A stretch of DNA of 23,686 nt. Origin: an uncultured Bacteroidales bacterium (GTDB lineage Bacteria; Bacteroidota; Bacteroidia; Bacteroidales; F082). Made by a program: the position numbers and the translations under genes. The notes beneath the pieces were generated by a model. That model did no database searches. It was given only the letters and a program-made list of their open reading frames with translations, and was not told the DNA's origin. Each line of letters begins with the position of its first letter. Position 1 is the stretch's first letter. This document shows, one piece after another, positions 16,619-23,580 of this stretch. The stretch spans positions 1-23,686 of the forward strand of contig CAJOIF010000036.1 of assembly GCA_905234765.1 (NCBI GenBank). The letters are read 5' to 3'.

Positions 16619-17200
16619 TTACAACACTTTAAGTGCTTCCTTAATAAGGGTTTCGACGTTGGCGTCGGGCATCTGTTTGAGCAGCTTGTCGAGGGCCTTG
16701 TCGACAGCGGCTTTGCTGAAGCCCAATATCGTCAATGCTGATAACGCTTCGGTCTTGATTGTATTGTCCGCCGTGGCGAAAATTTCCGTCGGGAAGTCGT
16801 TTTTCTTCAGTTTGTCTTTCAGGTCGATGACGATGCGCTGGGCGGTCTTGGCGCCGATGCCTTTCACGCCTTGGATGGTCTTCACGTCGTCGTTGGCGAT
16901 GGCGTTGCTCAACTCACTGACGGTCAGCGAGCTGAGGATGAGTCGTGCCGTGTTGCAGCCCACGCCCGACACGGTGATGAGCATTTCAAAGAGGTCGCGC
17001 TCTTTAGCGGTAAAGAAACCGAAGAGATGGTAGGCGTCCTCGAGGATTTGCTCGTGGACGTAGAGACGCACTTCTTCCTTCTCGCCGATGGCGGTGAAAG
17101 TGTTGAGTGTGATGTTGATGCAATAGCCAATGCCTTGGTTGTCGAGGACGACGCAGGTGGGCGACTTTTCGGCTACTTTACCAGTGATGAAGGCGTACAT
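16619..17200 (-). CDS. ruvA: Holliday junction DNA helicase subunit RuvA
   Basis: RuvA binds four-way junctions and loads the RuvB motor for branch migration. The 193-aa protein shows the N-terminal OB fold (MYAFITGKV, GIGYCINI, HEQILEDAYHLFGF at 49-62). Two helix-hairpin-helix motifs follow (ISGVG-type VSGVGCNTA, about 77-85, and IQGVKGIGAKTAQRI, about 108-122), then the flexible C-terminal RuvB-binding domain (about 145-193). Length is typical. The 18-nt gap to sprA suggests one transcript, a pairing I recall as common across Bacteroidetes. A TAnnTTTG promoter sits directly upstream. Confidence 0.96.
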   Translation of the reverse strand: MYAFITGKVAEKSPTCVVLDNQGIGYCINITLNTFTAIGEKEEVRLYVHEQILEDAYHLFGFFTAKERDLFEMLITVSGVGCNTARLILSSLTVSELSNAIANDDVKTIQGVKGIGAKTAQRIVIDLKDKLKKNDFPTEIFATADNTIKTEALSALTILGFSKAAVDKALDKLLKQMPDANVETLIKEALKVL

Positions 17201-17224
17201 TTTCAGCGCAGTTTAATAAAACTG

Positions 17225-17232
17225 CAAAAGTA
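17225..17232 (-). promoter_or_regulatory. -7 box of the ruvA-sprA promoter
   Basis: On the minus strand TACTTTTG (17225-17232) is an exact TAnnTTTG box inside the core GTACTTTTGCAG that also occurs at 1284-1295 and at 22448-22459. No clear -33 TTTG is seen. The ruvA start is about 25 nt downstream. Confidence 0.6.
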
Positions 17233-17263
17233 CGAAAAATAGGGTTTGGTCGGGATGGGTTTT

Positions 17264-17295
17264 ATAAAAAAAGAGGGCCTGAGCCCTCTTTTTTT
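17264..17295. terminator. Terminator of the GH16/T9SS-protein transcript
   Basis: AGAGGGC (17272-17278) pairs with GCCCTCT (17283-17289) around a 4-nt loop, flanked by A7 and T8 runs, so it can act on both strands. It lies just after the stop of the 269-aa protein gene and insulates ruvA-sprA from it. Confidence 0.9.
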
Positions 17296-17314
17296 GTTGG
17301 TTTGTGTTTTTAAG

Positions 17315-18124
17315 TCATTCTTTCACCACTTTTCGCACGCATTTGCGTCCTTCTTCATCCGTGATGCGGACGAAATAAATGCCTGCGGGCAGGTTGGTGA
17401 TGTCGACTTGTATCGTCTCGCCCTGGCCTTGCGATGTGGCCACTTGCTGCCCGAGAGTGTTAAGCACTTCGGCAGTTTTCAGGCCATTGCCAGTGATGGT
17501 GAAGGAACTGTTTGTGGGGTTGGGGTGGAGGGCGGCGAAGGTTGTGGTTTCGTATTCGCCAACGTCTTCTGTGAGGCTGGTTTGTCCCCAAACAAGAGGA
17601 TAGTTGGGAATGGCGCAATAGCAAGTTCGGACTACACGGAAGCGTCCTCTGTCATAGGATGCTTCACGGATTTCTTCGAATTCGCCCCATCCATAATAGT
17701 AATCCTCGCCATCTTGAAGTCTCAATGAAACTTTGTATACCAAAGGATCTGTATTAGGATGCTGCACCAACGATTCAAAAAGACACAATTCTCCCCAAAC
17801 TAGAGAGGTGTCGTTCAGTGGAATGGATAGGTTAGAAAAAACGTTCTCATAACCAATATTAAATGTGCAATAACTGCACGCTAGCCATCCGTTGATAGTT
17901 AGCGTTTCTGATATTGCATTATGACCATTAACTCCCCAAACAACTTCATATCTTACATCGGCAATTCCATCATCGTCTATGTCGATATCAAAGTGATTTT
18001 CTGGTGTCAGGACAACCCAATAGTCGGGGGCGTATTCCTTATAGAGAAGATAGTTCTCCGTTTGGGCATGAGCCATCTGAAAGCATGTGATTGCTATAAG
18101 CAGTGTGATGAGATACTTTTTCAT
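17315..18124 (-). CDS. Secreted protein with T9SS C-terminal sorting domain
   Basis: The 269-aa protein has a signal peptide (1-20, cut after AHA). A calcium-site-like DIDIDDDGIAD (47-57) lies in a beta-rich body with several Cys and Trp. A type A T9SS sorting domain occupies about 195-269 (LHPNPTNSSFTI, LPAGIYFVRI, ending CVRKVVKE). It should be exported by Sec and then by the SprA channel and cleaved at the surface. I do not recognise the body and assign no activity. It starts 38 nt after the GH16 gene on the same strand, so it probably shares its transcript, and is followed by a strong terminator. The first two thirds are more AT-rich than the CTD-coding part. Confidence 0.85.
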   Translation of the reverse strand: MKKYLITLLIAITCFQMAHAQTENYLLYKEYAPDYWVVLTPENHFDIDIDDDGIADVRYEVVWGVNGHNAISETLTINGWLACSYCTFNIGYENVFSNLSIPLNDTSLVWGELCLFESLVQHPNTDPLVYKVSLRLQDGEDYYYGWGEFEEIREASYDRGRFRVVRTCYCAIPNYPLVWGQTSLTEDVGEYETTTFAALHPNPTNSSFTITGNGLKTAEVLNTLGQQVATSQGQGETIQVDITNLPAGIYFVRITDEEGRKCVRKVVKE

Positions 18125-18162
18125 TGTCTTCTTTTTAGATTAGTAATATTTGTTACTCGTCA

Positions 18163-19353
18163 TTAAGGGCAGCTTTGCATGATGATCGTCAGCTCCCCGC
18201 CGTTGTCCACTTGGAAAGGGCCAGTGATTTCAAAGTAATTTGAGGTTCGGAAAGTCACTTTTTCCGTGTCATTTACTTTTACTAGCTCTTGGGCAGCTGT
18301 AATAGAGATGCTGTTTTTTACAGCATAGTCAAAAGTGTCCAAATCCAACTGGCATGCTATGGTTTCGTCATCATCACAATCCCATGCTAGTTGATAAACA
18401 TTAATATAATCAATACACATGGTGTCAGTATCTCTCCATTCTGGAGGATTCCCTTTCTTGTAGTTTTGTAGAGCATAATCGTCTATTGCATAATTGGTTT
18501 TCAAAATAAGGGCATGGTGTGGAATCCGAGCAATATCATGGAATTCATTGACCACTTGTCCATCACAATACCATATGATATGTTCGGGCATCCATTCGCA
18601 AGCAAAAACGTGCCAATGGTTTAGTGAATCAGTAATCATCGGGAAGTTTCTGGCAAAGGAGACCTTATAGCCACAGTATGCGGAAGTGTCGTTGTAATAT
18701 AGTCCCGAAGTGAAACAAAATGGGTTACCTGCTCCATGAGGATTTGGTGAATAGTGTTGATTCGAATAAAGATCCTCATATAACCAAGAATACTCAAAGA
18801 TATCAATCTCTTCATAATGGGGGTCTGATAGTAGTGTATCAGCGTGCCAAAGCCAAAATGCGGGGAAAGCACCTTGATGTATCGGCAACTTGCATCGTAT
18901 TTCAAAATAGCCATATCGAAATATTCCTTCTTCGGAGTTTCGTTGTCTGTTAACATAATCAATTTCTCCTGAGAAATAAAATAGGCTGTCGCCATTTGGA
19001 TAACCTGGGCCACCATTGCCGCTCTGCATCCAGGCAGGTAAGGCGTATTGATTGAGTGGGATTAAATGATTTGTGTCATATTCGGCAACGAGTTCCATGG
19101 TATGGTTTGTCTCATTAAAATGGCATTGATCATATTGATATATCATTAATTCATTACCATGTGTAACCCCACTTCCTGGATAGGCTCTCCATAATCCATC
19201 ATTACTTATGAAAGACCAATTATACCAAAAACGACCTAAGGTTGTGAAGTCGTCGTGTACAATAGTATCCCAGTTCTGGTCGTTCAAGTCAATCTGCGCC
19301 ATTATGTCCAAACTAAGCAACATCATGCCGCAAAGATAAATAAACTTTTTCAT
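18163..19353 (-). CDS. Secreted glycoside hydrolase family 16 protein
   Basis: The 396-aa protein has a signal peptide (1-19, ending IMAQ) and a GH16 domain (about 30-325). Typical segments are SGEIDYVNRQR (128-138) and FEIRCKLP...AFWLW. The catalytic EIDIFE holds nucleophile Glu182, Asp184 and acid/base Glu187. The ExDxxE spacing is the beta-bulge form found in laminarinase-, agarase- and carrageenase-like members, so a beta-1,3-glucan or galactan substrate is possible but not decided. The C-terminal 50 residues (about 345-396, ending GGELTIIMQSCP) resemble the small three-layer coathanger-type repeat domain common on Bacteroidales secreted enzymes; no type A CTD is evident. The gene is AT-rich compared with sprA. 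It lies between a DUF3244-type gene and a T9SS-sorted protein gene. Confidence 0.88.
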   Translation of the reverse strand: MKKFIYLCGMMLLSLDIMAQIDLNDQNWDTIVHDDFTTLGRFWYNWSFISNDGLWRAYPGSGVTHGNELMIYQYDQCHFNETNHTMELVAEYDTNHLIPLNQYALPAWMQSGNGGPGYPNGDSLFYFSGEIDYVNRQRNSEEGIFRYGYFEIRCKLPIHQGAFPAFWLWHADTLLSDPHYEEIDIFEYSWLYEDLYSNQHYSPNPHGAGNPFCFTSGLYYNDTSAYCGYKVSFARNFPMITDSLNHWHVFACEWMPEHIIWYCDGQVVNEFHDIARIPHHALILKTNYAIDDYALQNYKKGNPPEWRDTDTMCIDYINVYQLAWDCDDDETIACQLDLDTFDYAVKNSISITAAQELVKVNDTEKVTFRTSNYFEITGPFQVDNGGELTIIMQSCP

Positions 19354-19371
19354 GGCTGCAAGGAATTGGAG

Positions 19372-19387
19372 AATTATTTCAATAGAT
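19372..19387. repeat. 16-bp sequence shared with the CPMH lipoprotein promoter (copy 1)
   Basis: AATTATTTCAATAGAT lies 19 nt upstream of the GH16 start codon. The identical 16-mer in the same orientation is at 22461-22476, directly upstream of the -7 box of the CPMH lipoprotein gene. It may be a shared regulator site or a promoter remnant. No TAnnTTTG box is found beside this copy. Confidence 0.6.
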
Positions 19388-19467
19388 TGTTTTGCCTAAG
19401 GATGGACTCCAAATTCTTTTCATGATGATTGGTGTTAATAATTGATTGAATAGTTGATGAATGATGA

Positions 19468-19857
19468 TTAATCTGTTACGGTAAACTCGCCATAATACTC
19501 ATCGCCATTGGGCAGAGTAAAGGTGATAATGTAATCGCCGGTGAACGGGATGTAAAACAACAAGCCGTTAGGTGTAAGGACGTAGTCTGTTTCTAAGTAA
19601 TCGTTCAGGATGGAAGTGATCTCAATGTTCACTTGACCAAGGTTTTCCGTGAATACTACTGTGAGGTAATGGCCGTTGAGAGTAGGAATAATAGAATGGC
19701 TCTTTTCCGAACCACTTTGAGGTACACTTTGTATTACGGTAATAGGAACACCATCTTTACCTTTCTCGCTTTCCGTTCTGGCCGCGCCGTGGGCGTAGCA
19801 CCATGCTCCCGAAAGGACCAAGCAGAGCATCAGAACCATTTGTGTTAATTTTTTCAT
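19468..19857 (-). CDS. Small secreted DUF3244-type protein
   Basis: The 129-aa protein has a signal peptide (about 1-24, LVLSGAWCYAHG). One compact beta-sandwich domain follows, with LNGHYLTVVFTENLGQVNIEI (from 60), TGDYIITFTLPNGDEYYGEF and TVTD at the end. This pattern matches the DUF3244 family of small Bacteroidales exported proteins, whose function is unknown. The Cys at 20 is not in a good lipobox. It sits between a membrane-spanning TPR regulator and the GH16 gene, all on one strand. It has its own promoter-like site, so it may start the transcript that includes GH16 and the T9SS protein. Confidence 0.75.
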   Translation of the reverse strand: MKKLTQMVLMLCLVLSGAWCYAHGAARTESEKGKDGVPITVIQSVPQSGSEKSHSIIPTLNGHYLTVVFTENLGQVNIEITSILNDYLETDYVLTPNGLLFYIPFTGDYIITFTLPNGDEYYGEFTVTD

Positions 19858-19880
19858 CGCAAATATGTGTTAATGCGACA

Positions 19881-19912
19881 CGAAATTAGGATGGCTTTGC
19901 CTCTGCTGTCAA
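19881..19912 (-). promoter_or_regulatory. Putative promoter of the DUF3244-type gene, variant -7 box
   Basis: On the minus strand TTG (19910-19912) and TAATTTCG (19881-19888) are separated by 21 nt, the expected Bacteroidetes spacing. The -7 box has C where TAnnTTTG has T, as in the tonB and gcvH candidates. Confidence 0.5.
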
Positions 19913-19961
19913 GAAAAACTATGTTCGGATTTGTTCGGGTTTTTTATTAATAACTTGTTAA

Positions 19962-21794
19962 TCAAAATGATGTAGATCCGTTTGCTATGGCTTGTAAGGT
20001 AATGGGGAGTGCGTTTTTGTTGCCGAAAATTCTTTTCAACTTGTTGCTGCGTTCGTTGACGGTGTTGTAAGCTCGCTGCATTAGTGCAGCAATGTCGGCA
20101 TCCGATAGCCCTAGTAGGTAGAGACAGCAATAGTCGAGATCGCCGCGGGTGAGTTCTGGATAAGCCTTGCTAATACGGGTGGTAAAATGTTCAAAATGGC
20201 GGTCTGTTGCATTTCGTAATGCTGAAAGTTGCTCCTTTTCCAAGGCATATTCCTTATAAATTTTACAATCCATTTGTGAGAGGAAACGCCCTTCTCTTAC
20301 CCGCTCCATAATGAGAAGGTAAATGGGCTCTTCGGTGAAACTAGTCGCTTGTTCTCCTTTGACTGGCAAATTCTCTTGTTGTTTAATTTGCTCTTTTAAT
20401 TTACGTAATTCTCGGTTACTCCGCTTCAGTCGCTCTGACAAGGCCGATCTTTCTCTATTGTGGGCCTGCCTTTCGGCTTCTATGACTTCCGTATGGCGCT
20501 TTTTCTCCGTGTCATGAATTTTTTTCACTTTTTTCCTGTTACGGTATTTCATCAAAGTGATAATGAAAGTACCGAGTACGATAGCAATGGCAATGATTCT
20601 CTTGCCAGTTTTCCAAATGGCATCACTTCGCTCTTGTAAGGTATGCTTTTCTTTCTTTTTGCTTAGGTAATTGTTAAATAGGTTCTCAAGACATGAGACT
20701 TGAGCATTAGCACTAGCTTCTGTGTCTAGATTTTCAACTAAAACTTGGGAATACACATTTACTTTCAGGGAGTCTTTCTCAACAAAGGCAATTTTACGTA
20801 GCCGCTCTGCCGCCAACTTTTTATTTGTCTCGTTTTTTTCATATTCATATACGGGTATTAGGTAGACTTTGGCGGAATCGTATTGCTCTTCCATGTAGTA
20901 AATTGCACCAATGGTAAACATTCTCGCTAATCTTTCGGCTTCGTCGGTAGCTTGTATGATTAAAGACTTCAGACTATCTAAAACGTTTATAGTATCACGG
21001 TGTGAATTGTATTCAAGCAAAGCCCGAGAAGCAATCAAATCCCTGTAAACTAAAGTGCGTCTATCTGGAAAGGCATTTAATGATGCTTCATAATAGAAAG
21101 ATGCGCTATCCAATTTGTTCAATTTGTCATATTGCAATCCAATTCTATACAAGATGTTAGCGCGATTATATGGTGAATTGGGCTCAATCTCATCATATAA
21201 CAAGGATTGCTTGGCACAGATGATGGCAGGTTCTTGCATAAATTGAGCAGAAAACAAATCCACAAGACGGTTGTTAGTCAGGCTCATAAACCTCACCTTA
21301 TGTCCTGCTAAATTATCCATTCTGCAATGCCCTTCCATCGTCTCCAATGCCTTAATGTATTCGGTACATGCCTCCACCACGCTGTCGTGCTCGTAATAGC
21401 CCACCCCGTTGATGTAATGGGCGCGGGCGTCAAGGAAAACGATGCGGTCGTTTTGCGCGGGGCAAAAGTTGTCGAAATAGGCCACGGCTTGCAGCAATTC
21501 CTTGCGGTTGGTTTGCTCATAATCGTTCTTGTAGAGCAACTCCGCTGCCAGCAATTGGGCGTAATGGACATCGCACTGAGAGGAGACGTTGCCAGCGCTG
21601 TCTCTGCTGTCATCGGAGAGGTAATCCAGCAGCATGACCAACGCACTGTCGGGCCGCTGCCACATCATGCTGTCGATGGCGGCCAATTCGGGCGAGGCAT
21701 CCCAGACGGATGGCAGCGGTGTGTCGCTATGGGGCTGGCTACAGGCAGCGATGATGAGCGACAATGCAAGACCTATGGTGTGGCAGGTTTTCAT
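19962..21794 (-). CDS. Membrane-spanning TPR regulator with LuxR-like C-terminus
   Basis: Starting at the ATG at 21794 (610 aa), the protein has a lipoprotein signal peptide (LALSLIIAAC) and an alpha-helical TPR-like region (about 30-385). A transmembrane helix (about 395-415) precedes a charged coiled coil (about 420-480). The C-terminal domain LTRGDLDYCCLYLLGLSDAD, then IAALMQRAYNTVNERSNKLK, resembles the LuxR/GerE helix-turn-helix of one-component Bacteroidales regulators. Topology would place the TPRs in the periplasm and the DNA-binding end in the cytoplasm. It could thus sense envelope or nutrient signals and control the neighbouring DUF3244, GH16 and T9SS-cargo genes; that target is inferred. 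An earlier in-frame ATG at 21839 would put 15 residues before the signal peptide and lies upstream of the promoter box, so I reject it. Confidence 0.8.
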   Translation of the reverse strand: MKTCHTIGLALSLIIAACSQPHSDTPLPSVWDASPELAAIDSMMWQRPDSALVMLLDYLSDDSRDSAGNVSSQCDVHYAQLLAAELLYKNDYEQTNRKELLQAVAYFDNFCPAQNDRIVFLDARAHYINGVGYYEHDSVVEACTEYIKALETMEGHCRMDNLAGHKVRFMSLTNNRLVDLFSAQFMQEPAIICAKQSLLYDEIEPNSPYNRANILYRIGLQYDKLNKLDSASFYYEASLNAFPDRRTLVYRDLIASRALLEYNSHRDTINVLDSLKSLIIQATDEAERLARMFTIGAIYYMEEQYDSAKVYLIPVYEYEKNETNKKLAAERLRKIAFVEKDSLKVNVYSQVLVENLDTEASANAQVSCLENLFNNYLSKKKEKHTLQERSDAIWKTGKRIIAIAIVLGTFIITLMKYRNRKKVKKIHDTEKKRHTEVIEAERQAHNRERSALSERLKRSNRELRKLKEQIKQQENLPVKGEQATSFTEEPIYLLIMERVREGRFLSQMDCKIYKEYALEKEQLSALRNATDRHFEHFTTRISKAYPELTRGDLDYCCLYLLGLSDADIAALMQRAYNTVNERSNKLKRIFGNKNALPITLQAIANGSTSF

Positions 21795-21799
21795 TGGCG

Positions 21800-21807
21800 C
21801 AAAGGTA
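21800..21807 (-). promoter_or_regulatory. -7 box right at the TPR regulator start
   Basis: On the minus strand TACCTTTG (21800-21807) is an exact TAnnTTTG box only 5 nt before the ATG at 21794. The transcript would begin at or within a few nt of the start codon (leaderless or nearly so). Confidence 0.6.
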
Positions 21808-21839
21808 ATGAAAAAAAACGCAAGGACATTGAATGGCAC

Positions 21840-21871
21840 AAAAAAAGAGGACTTTTCAGTCCTCTTTTTTC
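21840..21871. terminator. Terminator after the CPMH lipoprotein gene
   Basis: AGAGGACT (21846-21853) pairs with AGTCCTCT (21858-21865) around TTTC, with A-run and T-run on either side. On the minus strand it ends the 169-aa lipoprotein gene, and it separates that gene from the regulator promoter. Confidence 0.9.
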
Positions 21872-21888
21872 TTGTCTTTTGGCTCTAA

Positions 21889-22398
21889 TTAGTCGGCAAC
21901 TTCAGCAGGAGTCTCGGCAGGAGCTTCTTCACCGTGCTTGCAGCAGCCCTTTTCACCTTCGTGGTTGCAGCAACCACCGAGGCGCTTCATGATGAGGTCC
22001 TTCTGCTCGTCAACGGTCATGTTGGCGAAGTTTTCCCAAGCGGCCTTCATCTCGGCGCATTTGGCTTCGCACTCGGCCTTTTGCTCTTCGGTCATCTCGG
22101 CCATCTTCTCGCAGACTTCACCGGCGGCTTCCATCTCAGCCTTCTTGGCTTCCATTTCGGCGTCCATGGCGTTGAAAATTTCGGCGGCCTTGTTGTTCAG
22201 TTCGGCCTTGGCCTCGTCGGTCATTTCGTCCCACTTGGCATACTCTTCTTTCAGAGCGTGCATGGGGCAGTTGTGCTCTTCCTCGACGACTTCGGTAGCG
22301 GGAGTCTCGGGCTCGGTAGCTTCCTCTTGTTTAGGAGTGTTGTTGCAGGCCACCATAAAGAGACTGGCCAGACCTAAAGTTAAGAATAACTTTTTCAT
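21889..22398 (-). CDS. Cys/His-rich lipoprotein with CPMH motif, candidate metal binder
   Basis: The 169-aa protein has a lipoprotein signal (LFMVAC, Cys18) and a Glu/Pro-rich spacer. HNCPMH (42-47) is followed by a long acidic, Met-rich helical or coiled-coil middle (about 48-140). That part contains CEKM (96-99) and a C-x3-C (110-114). A duplicated tail CCNH/CCKH (143-146 and 152-155) and an Ala/Pro/Glu end complete it. The YTCPMH-like motif is known from heavy-metal-binding domains of copper/silver efflux proteins, so envelope metal binding (Cu, Ag, Zn or similar) is plausible but inferred. I do not recognise the whole protein as a named family. It is monocistronic, with its own TACTTTTG promoter and a strong terminator. 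Confidence 0.75.
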   Translation of the reverse strand: MKKLFLTLGLASLFMVACNNTPKQEEATEPETPATEVVEEEHNCPMHALKEEYAKWDEMTDEAKAELNNKAAEIFNAMDAEMEAKKAEMEAAGEVCEKMAEMTEEQKAECEAKCAEMKAAWENFANMTVDEQKDLIMKRLGGCCNHEGEKGCCKHGEEAPAETPAEVAD

Positions 22399-22450
22399 TT
22401 TTAATTAGTTTAATGTTGTTATTTGATGTTGTTTTCTGATTTTGAGCCTG

Positions 22451-22458
22451 CAAAAGTA
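22451..22458 (-). promoter_or_regulatory. -7 box of the CPMH lipoprotein gene
   Basis: On the minus strand TACTTTTG (22451-22458) lies in GTACTTTTGCAG, followed by a CTCAAAA word also seen after the promoter at 1285. The 5' leader is about 45-50 nt. The shared 16-mer (22461-22476) sits just upstream. Confidence 0.65.
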
Positions 22459-22460
22459 CA

Positions 22461-22476
22461 AATTATTTCAATAGAT
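22461..22476. repeat. 16-bp sequence shared with the GH16 upstream region (copy 2)
   Basis: AATTATTTCAATAGAT, identical to 19372-19387 and in the same orientation. Here it overlaps the space between the -33 and -7 regions of the CPMH lipoprotein promoter, where a bound regulator would affect transcription. Confidence 0.6.
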
Positions 22477-22524
22477 GGTTAAAAAATGTGATTTTTTGTC
22501 GAAAAAATCTTTTTTTATCTAAGG

Positions 22525-22555
22525 TTGTTTATTTGCGGTGGAATGTCTAATTTTG
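22525..22555 (+). promoter_or_regulatory. Promoter of the RhuM-PLD gene
   Basis: TTG (22525-22527), a 20-nt spacer and TAATTTTG (22548-22555) make one of the best Bacteroidetes-type promoters in the window. Transcription should start near 22561 and leave a leader of about 55 nt with two very short ATG frames (22569-22601 and 22603-22623). Confidence 0.7.
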
Positions 22556-22615
22556 CGGCCAATTCTATATGGAACAAATGCGAGGGTCAATTCCTTTGTA
22601 AAATGCTGAAACACA

Positions 22616-23539
22616 TTGAATAGCAATTTGACAATATATCAACCATCTGACGAATCCATCGTTGTTTATAATAGCAACGACGGTGTAGTGCAACTTGAAG
22701 TGCAAGTGGCAAACGAAACCGTGTGGTTGACATTAGATCAAATGTCTGAGTTGTTCCAGCGCAATAAGTCGACCATTTCGCGTCATATCAAGAACATCTT
22801 CGAATGTGGAGAATTGCAGGAGCAACTGGTTGTTGCAAAAAATGCAACTACCACTCAACATGGTGCTTTACAAGGTAAAACACAGACCCACATAGTGACG
22901 TTCTATAACCTCGATATGATTATCAGCTTAGGATATAGAGTCAATTCTATTCGTGGCGTGCAGTTCCGCCAATGGGCAAGTCGGGTGCTGAAAGAGTATC
23001 TTCTGCGTGGCTACAGCATCAACCAGCATGTGATGTATATGGAACAACGCATTGACCATCAATTGCAAGAGCATACGGAACAAATCCATGAGTTGAAAGA
23101 GCAGGTTGATTTCTTTGTGCACACATCGTTGCCACCGAAAGAAGGAGTGTTCTATAACGGACAGATTTTCGATGCATATGTTTTTGCAACAGATTTGATA
23201 AAGTCGGCCAAGAAAAGTATAATCCTTATCGATAATTATATTGACGAGTCGGTGTTGCTGATGTTGTCGAAACGCGATGAAAAAGTTAAGGCAACAATTA
23301 TCAGTCGTTCCATCTCTCAAACCTTGCAACTTGACATTGACAAGCTGAACAAACAATATCCTCCGATTGAAATCCAAATCAATGAAAACTACCATGACCG
23401 TTTTCTCATCATCGACAAAAAAGATGTGTACCACATTGGGGCATCTCTTAAAGACCTTGGTAAGCGGATATTTGCTTTTACCAAAATGGAAACTCCAGCG
23501 GAGGTGATTTGTGGTCATTTGACCAAAAAGAGTAATTAA
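22616..23539 (+). CDS. RhuM-type DNA-binding domain fused to PLD-like domain
   Basis: Residues about 15-140 match the RhuM/virulence-protein domain (ETVWLTLDQMSELFQRNKST, HIKNIFECGEL, FYNLDMIISLGYRVNS, RGVQFRQWA). Residues about 140-168 are a coiled coil. Residues about 180-300 look like half of a phospholipase D fold. They include SIILIDNYIDESVLLMLSKR and a degenerate HxK-type motif HDRFLIID (260-267; Arg in place of Lys), then YHIGASLKDLGK. The role is unknown; DNA binding plus a nuclease-like half suggests genome defence or a toxin, which is inference. No ATG starts the frame: a stop at 22607 limits it, so TTG at 22616 or 22628 must serve, or a base was lost near the 5' end. The next Met (residue 43) would cut into the conserved domain. 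Confidence 0.75.
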   Translation: MNSNLTIYQPSDESIVVYNSNDGVVQLEVQVANETVWLTLDQMSELFQRNKSTISRHIKNIFECGELQEQLVVAKNATTTQHGALQGKTQTHIVTFYNLDMIISLGYRVNSIRGVQFRQWASRVLKEYLLRGYSINQHVMYMEQRIDHQLQEHTEQIHELKEQVDFFVHTSLPPKEGVFYNGQIFDAYVFATDLIKSAKKSIILIDNYIDESVLLMLSKRDEKVKATIISRSISQTLQLDIDKLNKQYPPIEIQINENYHDRFLIIDKKDVYHIGASLKDLGKRIFAFTKMETPAEVICGHLTKKSN

Positions 23540-23580
23540 AAACAACGTAACTAATTCATAATCAAAACTTAAACATTTAA

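Noticed and set aside
17264..17295. Possible attenuator for ruvA
   Set aside because: The hairpin is upstream of the ruvA promoter and directly follows the 269-aa gene, so it is the end of that transcript.
19422..19469. Direct repeat ATGATGATT (19422-19430 and 19461-19469)
   Set aside because: A 9-mer in a low-complexity AT-rich gap; expected by chance, and the second copy overlaps a stop codon.
21795..21839. Longer start for the TPR regulator at 21839
   Set aside because: It would place 15 residues before a normal lipoprotein signal peptide and lies upstream of the TACCTTTG promoter box.
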